From the NCBI GenBank assembly GCA_964599235.1, contig CAZRDX010000017.1, positions 62,001-126,000 on the forward strand: DNA of 64,000 nucleotides. Direction: 5' to 3'. Position numbers and translations under genes: made by a program. Positions 52,186-60,689 of this stretch are shown in pieces. How positions within the stretch are numbered: the stretch's first letter is position 1; the number at the start of each line of letters is the position of its first letter. The notes under the pieces are model-generated. The model ran no database searches and had not been told where the DNA came from. It saw nothing but the letters and a program-made list of their open reading frames with translations. The DNA comes from DRPN01 sp964599235. GTDB taxonomy: Bacteria > Bacteroidota > Bacteroidia > Bacteroidales > VadinHA17.

Positions 52186-52991
52186 CGGTCTGCCCCTCGC
52201 GAAGGCATCCGGTAAACATACGACCCATGGACCTGCGTGAATACAGCGAACTATCCCGGAATTCCCGGCTTATACCGGGGATCTACAACTATTGTGACCA
52301 GTGGTGTGAACGCTGTGCTTTCACTTCCCGCTGTCTTCACTACCTCATCCAACACGACAAGGGAAAAGAAGGAGACAAAGGATGCCGTGATCAGGAAAAA
52401 AGAAAGATCGTGTGGGAAGAACTGAAAGAGACGCTGGACGAGACCATAGAGCTGCTCGAAGAGCTGATGCGGGCCCAGGGTCTGGACCCTGATCTTCCAG
52501 GCACGGACGACGGTTCTTTCTACGAAGAGGAAAAACAGTTACACGAAAAAGCCCGGCACCATCCTCTGACCCGTCAGGTGGAGAGATATGTACGTCTGGC
52601 GACGTCGTGGCTGAAGAAGGCGACAGAAGTGCAGAAGGTCACGAAAAAAGTCCCGGAGAAGCATGCCGTCTGGTCGGAGGCGGCTAAGGTGCTTCGCCAT
52701 TATCTGGGTCTTATCCCGGCCAAGACCGGGAGAGCCCTGCTCGGACAGATGCGCTTTGAGAGACAGGCTCAGGAAGCATACCTGGATGACGCACGGGGCT
52801 CGGCCAAGGTAGCCTTGCTGGGGATGGACGCTTCTTTGCAGGCATGGCAGACTCTCTTGAAGATCTTTCCCGAAGAGGCCAACAGCCTGGCCGATATCCT
52901 GATCCGGCTGGAGGAGCTGAAACAGGAGACCGAACTGATCTTCCCCGCCGCCCGTTCCTTCCGGCGTCCGGGTTTCGATGATCCGGTCTAA
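52182..52991 (+). CDS. Unknown protein with N-terminal cysteine cluster, end of the B12 operon
   Basis: This 269-residue protein is not recognised. Its most striking feature is a cysteine cluster YCDQWCERCAFTSRC (spacing C-x3-C-x2-C-x5-C) near residues 38-52, which could bind a metal or an Fe-S cluster. The remainder is helical and highly charged (EELKETLDETIELLEELMRAQG, KKVTKKVPEKHAVW), without membrane segments. ATG 52182 overlaps the btuD stop (ATGA), matching the coupling seen earlier in the operon; ATG 52227 (MDLREYSEL) is a reasonable alternative. It overlaps the opposing acyl-CoA synthetase gene by 4 bp. A link to B12 is suggested by position only. Confidence 0.7.
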   Translation: MTVCPSRRHPVNIRPMDLREYSELSRNSRLIPGIYNYCDQWCERCAFTSRCLHYLIQHDKGKEGDKGCRDQEKRKIVWEELKETLDETIELLEELMRAQGLDPDLPGTDDGSFYEEEKQLHEKARHHPLTRQVERYVRLATSWLKKATEVQKVTKKVPEKHAVWSEAAKVLRHYLGLIPAKTGRALLGQMRFERQAQEAYLDDARGSAKVALLGMDASLQAWQTLLKIFPEEANSLADILIRLEELKQETELIFPAARSFRRPGFDDPV

Positions 52992-54673
52992 ACTTTCTGC
53001 TCTTTCAGACCTTCCTGCCCGGGATCTTTTCCTTTGCTGCCCTGTTCCCCATAAAGGAATCGTTTGATCTTGTTCGTAGCGGTCTTGACGAAAGGCTCCA
53101 CCTGGATCTTCACCTCCTGTATTCTGGAGAAACGGTTCACCTGTCGGTTGACATGCTCTTTCACCTCTTTCAGGAAGGTCTCCACATTCTCCTCATAGAA
53201 GGCGGTTGCATTCTCCTTGAAGGAATGGAACTTTTTCTCGATCTCTTCGAGGTTGAGGCGCACCAGGGCCACCAGACGACCTTCTTCTTCCACTACGAGG
53301 GATTCATCGACGTACCAGAGGGTGTTGATGACCGATTCGATGTCTTCGGGATAGATGTTCTCACCGCCGGGGCCTATGATGACGTTCTTGAGGCGGCCTT
53401 TGATGTAGAGGTATCCGTCGTCGTCGAAGGTGCCCAGGTCGCCTGTACGGAACCAGCCATCGGCGGTGAGCACTTCGCGGGTCATTTCCGGTTCTTTGTA
53501 ATAGCCTTTCATGACGTTAGGGCCCCGCACCCAGATCTCACCCTCACCGTTTTCCGGGTCGGGGTTGTGGATCTTCACTTCGATGCCTTCGATGGGGCGT
53601 CCTGTGGACTGCAGGCGCTGGGCGTCGGGGCCGAAGCCGGCCACCAGCGGGGAGGTCTCGGTCAGGCCATATCCCACGGCATAAGGGAAGCGTGCTTCCA
53701 GGAGGAAACGTTCGACGGTTTCGTTGAGCTTGGCCCCGCCAATGCCGAAGAAATGGAGGCGGCCGCCGAAGGTGGCCATCAGACGGCGTCCGGCCATCCT
53801 GTGGAGCAGCCTGCGTACCGGGGGAAAACGGTACACTCCCCGGATCAGGGCATTGCGGGTGAAAACCGGCATCACCTGTTTCTTGTGGATCTTCTCGATA
53901 ATGAGGGGCACGGTGAGCATTACCGTGGGCCGCACCTCCCGCAGAGCCGGCAGCAGGACGGCCGGGGTGGGCGGCCGTCGGAGGTAACGTATCTCCGATC
54001 CAGACAGCATGGGAATCAGCATCCCAATGGTGTTCTCATAGGTATGCGAGAGCGGCAGGATGGAAAGAAAGACATCCTCCTCGCCGATGGGATGGATCTT
54101 TTTGCTCATGAGGGCGTCGAAAACGAGGTTGCGGTGGGTGAGCATCACCCCTTTCGAGCGGCCGGTGGTGCCGGAGGTATAGATGATGACGGCCAGGTCG
54201 TCCTCCTCCACCTTTGCCGGGGCGGTGTCGGTGAGCTGCGCATCGTAAGGCACCCCTTCGCCCTGCAGGGAGAGGTCGTCGAGCAGGACGGTGAGCAACC
54301 CGCTGCCGGCCGGCGCCTGCACCTTGCCGAGGTGGGCACGGTCGACAAAGATCATACGGGCACCGGCATGCCGGACAAAACGGGCGATCTCGCCGGCATG
54401 GAAATCCGGCAGAAGAGGCACGGCCACCGCCCCCATGCCGGTAATGGCAAAATAGGCCAGCACCCACCGGGGGCTGTTGCTACCCAGCAGCGCCACACGG
54501 TCGCCGGATGAGATACCGTTGCGTAAGAGAAAAGCCATGAGCGCCCGCACCTGTCGTCCCGCCTCACCATAGGTGAGCGGCTTCTCGCCGACGAATGCCA
54601 GGAAAGGACGCGTGGCGTAACGCTCGGTCTGCCCAAAGAAACGGGCAGGCAATGTCATTTTGTTCGGGTCCAT
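52988..54673 (-). CDS. AMP-binding long-chain acyl-CoA synthetase
   Basis: This 561-residue protein activates a carboxylic acid with ATP and CoA. It has the phosphate-binding motif YTSGTTGRSKG near residue 168, GYGLTETSP near 340, TGDLGTFDDDGYLYIKGR near 425, and the C-terminal catalytic lysine region VKTATNKIKRFLYG near 540. The sequence fits the long-chain fatty acid ligase group more than acetyl-CoA synthetases. The gene starts 5 bp after ribH on the same strand and is probably co-transcribed with it and the TPR gene upstream. Confidence 0.9.
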   Translation of the reverse strand: MDPNKMTLPARFFGQTERYATRPFLAFVGEKPLTYGEAGRQVRALMAFLLRNGISSGDRVALLGSNSPRWVLAYFAITGMGAVAVPLLPDFHAGEIARFVRHAGARMIFVDRAHLGKVQAPAGSGLLTVLLDDLSLQGEGVPYDAQLTDTAPAKVEEDDLAVIIYTSGTTGRSKGVMLTHRNLVFDALMSKKIHPIGEEDVFLSILPLSHTYENTIGMLIPMLSGSEIRYLRRPPTPAVLLPALREVRPTVMLTVPLIIEKIHKKQVMPVFTRNALIRGVYRFPPVRRLLHRMAGRRLMATFGGRLHFFGIGGAKLNETVERFLLEARFPYAVGYGLTETSPLVAGFGPDAQRLQSTGRPIEGIEVKIHNPDPENGEGEIWVRGPNVMKGYYKEPEMTREVLTADGWFRTGDLGTFDDDGYLYIKGRLKNVIIGPGGENIYPEDIESVINTLWYVDESLVVEEEGRLVALVRLNLEEIEKKFHSFKENATAFYEENVETFLKEVKEHVNRQVNRFSRIQEVKIQVEPFVKTATNKIKRFLYGEQGSKGKDPGQEGLKEQKV

Positions 54674-54678
54674 GATTT

Positions 54679-55170
54679 TCAGGAAAGTTCTTTACCGAGG
54701 GCGATCATCTTCAGCGCCGTGATGGCCGCCTCGTCGCCTTTGTTGCCGTGTTTCCCGCCGGCACGGTCGAAAGCCTGCTCCATCGTGTCGACGGTCAGGA
54801 CACCAAAGACGAAGGGGATGCCGTATTCCAGGTTCAGGGTGGTGATCCCGTGGGTGACGCTTTGCGAGATGTATTCGAAATGAGGGGTATCGCCACGAAC
54901 AACGCAGCCGATGCAGATCACGGCATCCGGCTCATGATGTTCGGCCACCCACTGGGCACCGAGGGTCAGCTCGAAGCTCCCGGGAACATGGTAAAGGTGG
55001 ATGTCCTCCTCCCGGACGCCGTATCGTTTCAGGGTGTTCACGGCCCCTTCCGCCAGGCGGCGTGTGACCTCACCGTTCCATTCAGCGACCACCACACCGA
55101 TCACGGCCCCCTTTCCTTCGGGTACGGCAGCCGGGTCGTGCACGGAAAGGTTTTTCTTTTTTGTGACCAT
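54679..55170 (-). CDS. ribH: 6,7-dimethyl-8-ribityllumazine synthase
   Basis: This 163-residue enzyme makes the riboflavin precursor from 5-amino-6-ribitylaminouracil and 3,4-dihydroxy-2-butanone 4-phosphate. Conserved pieces are VVAEWNGEV near residue 28, VPGSFEL near 63, GCVVRGDTPHFEYI with the catalytic His near 90-100, and PFVFGVLTVDT near 120. A lysine-rich start (MVTKKKNLSVHD) precedes the fold. It lies between a TPR gene (26 bp upstream) and the acyl-CoA synthetase gene (5 bp downstream); no other riboflavin gene is in the window. Confidence 0.95.
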   Translation of the reverse strand: MVTKKKNLSVHDPAAVPEGKGAVIGVVVAEWNGEVTRRLAEGAVNTLKRYGVREEDIHLYHVPGSFELTLGAQWVAEHHEPDAVICIGCVVRGDTPHFEYISQSVTHGITTLNLEYGIPFVFGVLTVDTMEQAFDRAGGKHGNKGDEAAITALKMIALGKELS

Positions 55171-55196
55171 ATGCAGTCAAGGCGGGAAGACGTAAC

Positions 55197-55916
55197 TTAC
55201 CGGGCGTTCTCGCTCAGCTTCTTGCGCAGTTCCACCCGCGTAATGTATTTTTCGATGTTCTGCCCTTCGCGGCTTTTGGGATATTGGTCCCGGATGGTCT
55301 CGTAACACTCCATCGCTTTGTCGTAGTGCTGGAGGTCTTCGAGGACGTTCCCCGCTTTCATCAGGTAGATGGGGGTCAGGAACTCATCCTCTTCCTTATG
55401 GGCAGCCTCCAGGTAGTATTTGGCCGCTTTCTCCTTATCGTTGAGCTGCATGTAAGCATCCCCGATGGCCCCGACGGCCACGACGGAGAGCATCAGGTCC
55501 TTGCCTTTGAAGTCACTGAGCTGAGCAATGGCATCGTCGTACTGTCCCATCTGAAGGTAGCAGATGCCGGCATAATACCTGGCCAGGTTGGAGGCTTTGG
55601 TCATCTTGTAATCGCTGATGATGTCCAGGAAGCCGGGATTGTTCCCGTCGCCGTTGAGGGCCAGCCGGAACGAGTCGCGTTCGAAATAGCGCTCGGCCAT
55701 CCACATCTGCGAGACGGCTTCCTTCTGGCGCGGCTGAATGATCATCTTGTTGAAAAAGAGGAAAGCTCCCACGATCAGCAACAGGGCGATGGCTACGCCG
55801 AAGATCTCCTTCTGATGGTTCTGGATGAAGAGCTCCGAACGGGTCAACGCCTCTTCAAAGTTCTCCAGCCGCTTTTCCGCTTCTTCAACCTTCTTTTTCG
55901 TTTCTTTCTTGGCCAT
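55197..55916 (-). CDS. Membrane-anchored TPR protein (YfgM-like topology)
   Basis: This 239-residue protein has a charged N-terminal cytoplasmic helix (KKETKKKVEEAEKRLENFEEA), a single transmembrane segment (IFGVAIALLLIVGAFLFFN, near 38-56) and a periplasmic domain with TPR-like repeats (ARYYAGICYLQMGQYDDAIA and YDKAMECYETIRDQYPKSREG). The layout resembles YfgM, which assists envelope protein folding in proteobacteria; that role is only a suggestion here. It is transcribed divergently from recF from a promoter in the 108-bp spacer. Confidence 0.82.
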   Translation of the reverse strand: MAKKETKKKVEEAEKRLENFEEALTRSELFIQNHQKEIFGVAIALLLIVGAFLFFNKMIIQPRQKEAVSQMWMAERYFERDSFRLALNGDGNNPGFLDIISDYKMTKASNLARYYAGICYLQMGQYDDAIAQLSDFKGKDLMLSVVAVGAIGDAYMQLNDKEKAAKYYLEAAHKEEDEFLTPIYLMKAGNVLEDLQHYDKAMECYETIRDQYPKSREGQNIEKYITRVELRKKLSENAR

Positions 55917-55942
55917 GCTCTTTCTTTCTTTTGAATTCCCCG

Positions 55943-55950
55943 CAAAAGTA
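55943..55950 (-). promoter_or_regulatory. -7 box (TACTTTTG) for the TPR-ribH-acyl-CoA synthetase unit
   Basis: The minus strand has TACTTTTG, a perfect TAnnTTTG match, 26 bp before the ATG at 55916. Confidence 0.6.
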
Positions 55951-55992
55951 ATGGATTTGTTTCTTATATGAAATGAAGACCTTATATTTTTA

Positions 55993-56000
55993 TACTTTTG
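55993..56000 (+). promoter_or_regulatory. -7 box (TACTTTTG) for recF
   Basis: TACTTTTG fits TAnnTTTG exactly and lies 24 bp before ATG 56025. The in-frame TTG at 55998 overlaps this box and so is not the start. Confidence 0.65.
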
Positions 56001-56024
56001 TCGGGCATCCCAGGAAGTAACGTC

Positions 56025-57149
56025 ATGGAAGAACTGTATATCAAGAAATTATCACTTGTCAACTTCAAGAATTACGAGGAGGTCTCATTGGAGTTCTCAC
56101 CCCGCATCAACTGTTTTGTCGGGGACAACGGGATGGGCAAGACGAACCTTTTGGATGCGATCCATTATCTTTCTCTGACCAAGAGCTTTTTCAACAGCGT
56201 GGATCAGCAGAACATCCGTCACGGGCAGGAAGTGTTCGTGATCCAGGGGGAGTTTGTGCGCGGGGAAAGCACCGAGAAGATCTACTGCAGTGTCCGTGCA
56301 GGAAGGAAGAAGATCTGCAAGCGCAACAACAAGGATTACGAGCGGTTCTCCGACCATGTGGGCCTGCTGCCTGTGGTGATGATCTCGCCGGCTGACAGTG
56401 CGCTGATCCTCGAGGGCAGCGAGCAGCGGCGAAGGTTTCTGGACACGGTGATTTCGCTCTATGACCGCCGTTACCTGCAGGCGCTCCTGCGGTACAACAG
56501 GGCCCTGCAACAGCGTAACAAGCTGCTGAAACAGATCGAGTTCAAGGGTGAGCGCACCTTCGATGAGCTGGAGTTGTGGGATGTCCAGCTCACAGGACCC
56601 GGCAAGGAGATCTTCGCGAAAAGACAGGAAATGGTGGAAAAGCTCGTCCCCGTCTTCCAGAGTTACTACGACGAGATCTCCGGAGGGCGCGAGCGCATCG
56701 GACTGGAATACCGTTCCCAGCTACAGGAAAAGCGGTTCGAGGAACTTCTCGCAGCCAACAGGGAAAAAGACCGTGTGCTGCAATACACTACGGCCGGCAT
56801 CCACAAGGATGACCTGGTGATGACCCTTGACGGCCATCCCATCAAGAAAGTAGGGTCACAGGGCCAGCAAAAGACCTTCCTGGTAGCTCTCAAGTTCGCC
56901 AAGTTCGGCTTCATACGCGACCTCAAAGGGATCAAACCCATCTTGCTGCTTGACGATATTTTTGATAAATTTGATGCGAACAGGGTCTATCAGATCATCC
57001 GTCTTGTGGCCCGCCACGAGTTCGGGCAGATCTTCATCACCGACACCGATGCTGACCATCTGAAAGGGATCCTGAAAGAACTTGACACCGACCACCGCAT
57101 CTTCCGTATCGACGGGAAGGTGACGGTCATGACACAGGAGAAAGAATGA
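56025..57149 (+). CDS. recF: DNA replication and repair protein RecF
   Basis: This protein of about 374 residues is an SMC-like ATPase that loads RecA at gaps with RecO and RecR. It opens KKLSLVNFKNYEEVSLEF; Walker A GDNGMGKTN is near residue 32, the SPADSALI segment near 118, the signature-like GSQGQQKTFLVALK near 285, and Walker B PILLLDDIFDKFD near 315. Its stop overlaps the next ATG by 4 bp. The recF-DUF721 order is conserved in the phylum. Confidence 0.95.
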   Translation: MEELYIKKLSLVNFKNYEEVSLEFSPRINCFVGDNGMGKTNLLDAIHYLSLTKSFFNSVDQQNIRHGQEVFVIQGEFVRGESTEKIYCSVRAGRKKICKRNNKDYERFSDHVGLLPVVMISPADSALILEGSEQRRRFLDTVISLYDRRYLQALLRYNRALQQRNKLLKQIEFKGERTFDELELWDVQLTGPGKEIFAKRQEMVEKLVPVFQSYYDEISGGRERIGLEYRSQLQEKRFEELLAANREKDRVLQYTTAGIHKDDLVMTLDGHPIKKVGSQGQQKTFLVALKFAKFGFIRDLKGIKPILLLDDIFDKFDANRVYQIIRLVARHEFGQIFITDTDADHLKGILKELDTDHRIFRIDGKVTVMTQEKE

Positions 57150-57436
57150 GACGATCGAACACGGAACGACTGAGTGAGGTGATACGGGAGTACCTTCGCC
57201 AACTGCAGCTGGACCGCAGGCTCAAGGAGGTCCATACGGCCGGGCAATGGGAGGAGGTGGTCGGCACGATCATCGCCTCCAAGACCGATAAGGTCACTGT
57301 CCGCGACGGGGTGATGTATGTTCATATCCGTTCATCGGTGGTAAAGAACGAACTGATGATGATCCGCAACGAGCTGGTCAGGGCCCTCAACGACCGGGCC
57401 GGCGAGGAGATCATCAAGGAGATCGTGTTCCGGTAA
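57146..57436 (+). CDS. DUF721 (DciA-like) family protein
   Basis: This 96-residue protein has the DUF721 pattern: EVIREYLRQLQLDRRL, then QWEEVVGTIIASKT, VTVRDGVMYVHIRSSVVKNEL and a C-terminal IIKEIVFR. DciA proteins with this domain help load the replicative helicase, and the link with recF fits a role in DNA replication. The short form here contains the domain and little else. It overlaps recF by 4 bp. Confidence 0.88.
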   Translation: MRRSNTERLSEVIREYLRQLQLDRRLKEVHTAGQWEEVVGTIIASKTDKVTVRDGVMYVHIRSSVVKNELMMIRNELVRALNDRAGEEIIKEIVFR

Positions 57437-57463
57437 AAAAGATGTTCATCTAAAAAGGAAAGA

Positions 57464-58528
57464 ATGGTACGTAACTCACTCTGGCTGGCCGGGTTGTTCC
57501 TTGTGGTATTTTTCCTGCCGTTGCAGGCCAAGGACCCGCCTGTTTCCCTGACCGTGATGTTCTACAATGTGGAGAACCTTTTCGACACGATCGACGATCC
57601 TGCCACCCATGACGAGGATTTCACCCCTGCCGGGGAAAAGAAATGGGATGAGGCAAGGTACCGCAAGAAACTGGAAGATCTGGCCAGGGTGATCGGTTCG
57701 GTGGTGCCCAAGGGTCATCCGGTACTGGTAGGTCTCTGCGAGGTGGAGAACAGGCAGGTGGTGGAAGATCTGGCCGGAACGGGACGACTGAAAAGGGCCG
57801 GATACCGGGTGATCCATGAGGAGAGCCCCGACCGTCGTGGCATCGACGTGGCCCTGATGTACGATCCGCAACAGTTCCGTTATCTCTCCCACCGGACGCT
57901 GCCGATCCGCTTTCCCCGCGACACGACCCGCGTGCGGGACATCCTTTACGTGAAGGGGCGGGCCGATGAGGAGGTGTTGCACCTCTTCATCAACCACTGG
58001 AAATCACGCAGCGGCGGTGAACGGGCCACCGAACAGAAAAGGATCTATTCGGCCGTGGTGCTTCGCCGTGCCGTCGACTCGATCCTCAACTTTGAACCGC
58101 AGGCCAAGATCCTCATCATGGGCGACTTCAACGACGAACCCACCAACATGAGCATCATGCAGATCCTGATGGCCGCCGACAAAAGGAAGAACATTGGCAG
58201 ACGGGACCTCTACGATCTGATGTACGACCAGCACAACCTCCACGATACGGGCACCTACAGTTACAAAGGGCGCTGGCTGATGCTGGACCAGATCATCGTC
58301 AGCTATCCTCTGCTGCTGGACCGTCACGGCTGGCACACCACCTACGACGGGGGGCACATCTTCGCCCGTGAATGGATGCTTTACGACAACCCCAAAGCGG
58401 GCAGGAAAGTACCCAACCGCACCTATGGCGGTCCGAACTATTTCGGAGGCATCAGTGATCATCTGCCTGTGTATGTCACCCTGCAGCGTGAGCCTGTCAC
58501 GAAGACGAAAAGGAAGCGGAAGCACTGA
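57464..58528 (+). CDS. Secreted endonuclease/exonuclease/phosphatase family protein
   Basis: This 354-residue protein has a signal peptide (LWLAGLFLVVFFLPLQAKD) and an EEP-fold domain: FYNVENLFDT near residue 35, CEVENRQVV near 92, HWKSRSGGE near 181, GDFNDEPTN near 225 and the terminal SDHLPVYV. All the acidic and histidine residues for a magnesium-dependent phosphodiesterase are present. Export suggests an extracellular or periplasmic nuclease or phosphatase for nutrient scavenging; the exact substrate is unknown. It lies between the DUF721 gene and uvrB on the same strand. Confidence 0.87.
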   Translation: MVRNSLWLAGLFLVVFFLPLQAKDPPVSLTVMFYNVENLFDTIDDPATHDEDFTPAGEKKWDEARYRKKLEDLARVIGSVVPKGHPVLVGLCEVENRQVVEDLAGTGRLKRAGYRVIHEESPDRRGIDVALMYDPQQFRYLSHRTLPIRFPRDTTRVRDILYVKGRADEEVLHLFINHWKSRSGGERATEQKRIYSAVVLRRAVDSILNFEPQAKILIMGDFNDEPTNMSIMQILMAADKRKNIGRRDLYDLMYDQHNLHDTGTYSYKGRWLMLDQIIVSYPLLLDRHGWHTTYDGGHIFAREWMLYDNPKAGRKVPNRTYGGPNYFGGISDHLPVYVTLQREPVTKTKRKRKH

Positions 58529-58557
58529 AGGCGCATTGTGCGTAAAAGGAGGGTACA

Positions 58558-60621
58558 ATGAGCAAAGGGTTCAGGCTGATCTCGGATTTCGAGCCTACGG
58601 GTGACCAGCCCGAGGCGATAAGTCAGCTGGTCGAGGGGCTCCGGCAAGGGCGCCGTTACCAGACCCTGTTGGGGGTAACCGGTTCGGGCAAGACCTTCAC
58701 CATAGCCAACGTCATTGAGCAGGCGCAGCGGCCGGTACTGGTGCTGAGCCACAACAAGACCCTCGCCGCACAGCTGTACAGCGAGTTCCGGCAGTTCTTC
58801 CCCGAAAATGCTGTGGAATATTTCGTCTCGTATTACGACTATTACCAGCCGGAGGCTTACCTGCCTGTGACGGACACCTACATCGAGAAAGACCTTTCCA
58901 TCAACGACGAGATCGAGAAGCTGCGGCTGAGCACCACCTCCACCCTTCTCTCGGGGCGGCGGGACGTGATCGTGGTCTCCTCGGTCTCCTGCCTTTACGG
59001 TATCGGCAACCCGCAGGACTTCTATGACCATACGGTCCGTATCCGCCGCGGGGAACAGATGGGGCGCGAGCTGTTCCTGCACCGCCTGGTCGACGCTCTC
59101 TATTCACGCAATGAGCAGGAGTTCCCACGGGGTACTTTCCGTGTGCGGGGCGACACGGTGGACGTCCATCTGGCCTACGGCGATATGGCCTATCACGTCG
59201 TTTTCTGGGGTGACGAGATCGAAGAGATCGAGGCTTTCGACCCTTTCAACGGCTACCCGCTCGAAAAGACCGAAGAACTCACCATCTTCCCTGCCAACAT
59301 CTTCATCACCTCCAAGTCGAGGATGGAAGAAGCGCTCTTCAAGATCCAGCAGGATATGGAGGCCCAGGTGGCTTTTTTCGAGGAGCTGGGCAAGTATGAT
59401 GAGGCCAAAAGGCTGCGGCAGAGGGTGAGCTATGATGTGGAGATGATCCGTGAGCTGGGCTACTGCAGCGGCATCGAGAACTATTCCAGGTATTTCGACG
59501 GACGGCCTCCCGGCACCCGTCCTTTCTGTCTGCTGGACTATTTCCCGGAAGATTTCATCACCATCATCGATGAGAGTCATGTGACCATTCCCCAGATCCG
59601 TGCGATGTACGGGGGCGACCATTCTCGCAAGCAGGTGCTGGTGGACTACGGTTTCCGGCTTCCGGCCGCCATCGACAACAGGCCGCTGAAATTCGAGGAA
59701 TTCGAAGAGCTCACGGGACAGATGATCTTTGTGAGTGCCACGCCGGCGGAATATGAACTGGAGAAATCGGAGGGGATCATTGTGGAGCAGGTGATCCGTC
59801 CCACCGGCCTTCCCGATCCCGTGATCGAGGTGCGTCCCACCCACAACCAGATCGACGATCTGATCGCCGAGATACGTCGCCGTACGGCGCGTGACGAGCG
59901 GGTACTGGTGACCACCCTCACCAAACGGATGGCGGAGGAACTGACCGCATACCTCCTGCGGCTGGATATCCGCACCCGTTACATCCATTCGGAGGTGGAC
60001 ACCCTGGAAAGGGTGGAGATCATGGACGGTCTGCGCCAGGGCACTTTTGATGTGCTGGTGGGGGTCAACCTGTTGCGTGAGGGGCTGGATCTTCCCGAAG
60101 TGTCCCTGGTGGCAATCCTGGACGCCGACAAGGAAGGTTTCCTGCGTTCGGAGAGGTCGCTCACCCAGACGGCCGGCCGTGCCGCACGTAACCTGAACGG
60201 CATGGTGATCATGTATGCCGACAAGGTGACCGAGGCGATGCAGAAGACCATCGACGAGACCAACAGGCGCCGCGAGAAACAGCTGCGCTACAACCGGGAG
60301 ATGGGCATCACCCCCAGACAGGTGGTCAAAAGCGGCAGCAGCATCATGGACGGCATCCAGAGCAAGACGGGAAAGAAGGTATACCTGGAGAAGGAGCAGA
60401 TCGATGTGGCAGCCGATCCGGTGGTGCGTTACCTGGACAGGAAGGGGCTGGAGCAGGCCATCCGCAAGGCGCGGAAGTCGATGGAGGAAGCTGCCGCGCG
60501 GCTTGATTTCATCGAGGCGGCACGTTACCGCGACGAGATGGAAGAGCTGCAGAAGATGCTGGAAGGAACCTTCCCCCCCTCCCGCAAGGGGAAGTCCTCC
60601 GGGAAGCACAGGCAACGTTAA
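58558..60621 (+). CDS. uvrB: Excinuclease ABC subunit B
   Basis: This 687-residue nucleotide-excision-repair helicase has Walker A GVTGSGKTFT near residue 38, the beta-hairpin region SYYDYYQPEAYLP near 93, DESH near 340, helicase motifs with TTLTKRMAEELT and LLREGLDLPEVSLVAILDAD, and the C-terminal UVR motif (ARLDFIEAARYRDEMEEL) that contacts UvrC. A strong AAAGGAGGG ribosome-binding site precedes the ATG. The transcript converges on rpoD. Confidence 0.97.
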   Translation: MSKGFRLISDFEPTGDQPEAISQLVEGLRQGRRYQTLLGVTGSGKTFTIANVIEQAQRPVLVLSHNKTLAAQLYSEFRQFFPENAVEYFVSYYDYYQPEAYLPVTDTYIEKDLSINDEIEKLRLSTTSTLLSGRRDVIVVSSVSCLYGIGNPQDFYDHTVRIRRGEQMGRELFLHRLVDALYSRNEQEFPRGTFRVRGDTVDVHLAYGDMAYHVVFWGDEIEEIEAFDPFNGYPLEKTEELTIFPANIFITSKSRMEEALFKIQQDMEAQVAFFEELGKYDEAKRLRQRVSYDVEMIRELGYCSGIENYSRYFDGRPPGTRPFCLLDYFPEDFITIIDESHVTIPQIRAMYGGDHSRKQVLVDYGFRLPAAIDNRPLKFEEFEELTGQMIFVSATPAEYELEKSEGIIVEQVIRPTGLPDPVIEVRPTHNQIDDLIAEIRRRTARDERVLVTTLTKRMAEELTAYLLRLDIRTRYIHSEVDTLERVEIMDGLRQGTFDVLVGVNLLREGLDLPEVSLVAILDADKEGFLRSERSLTQTAGRAARNLNGMVIMYADKVTEAMQKTIDETNRRREKQLRYNREMGITPRQVVKSGSSIMDGIQSKTGKKVYLEKEQIDVAADPVVRYLDRKGLEQAIRKARKSMEEAAARLDFIEAARYRDEMEELQKMLEGTFPPSRKGKSSGKHRQR

Positions 60622-60633
60622 CGCCAACAGGGC

Positions 60634-60663
60634 AAAAAAAAGCCCCTGCATCGTTGCAGGGGC
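60634..60663 (-). terminator. Intrinsic terminator of rpoD
   Basis: A perfect hairpin (arms GCCCCTGCA and TGCAGGGGC, 4-nt loop) is followed on the minus strand by eight T residues. It lies 26 bp after the rpoD stop codon. In the uvrB direction the hairpin lacks an immediate T-run, with TTTTTT only some 14 bases later, so termination that way would be weaker. Confidence 0.88.
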
Positions 60664-60689
60664 CTGTATATCCGATTTTTTCGTCGCTT

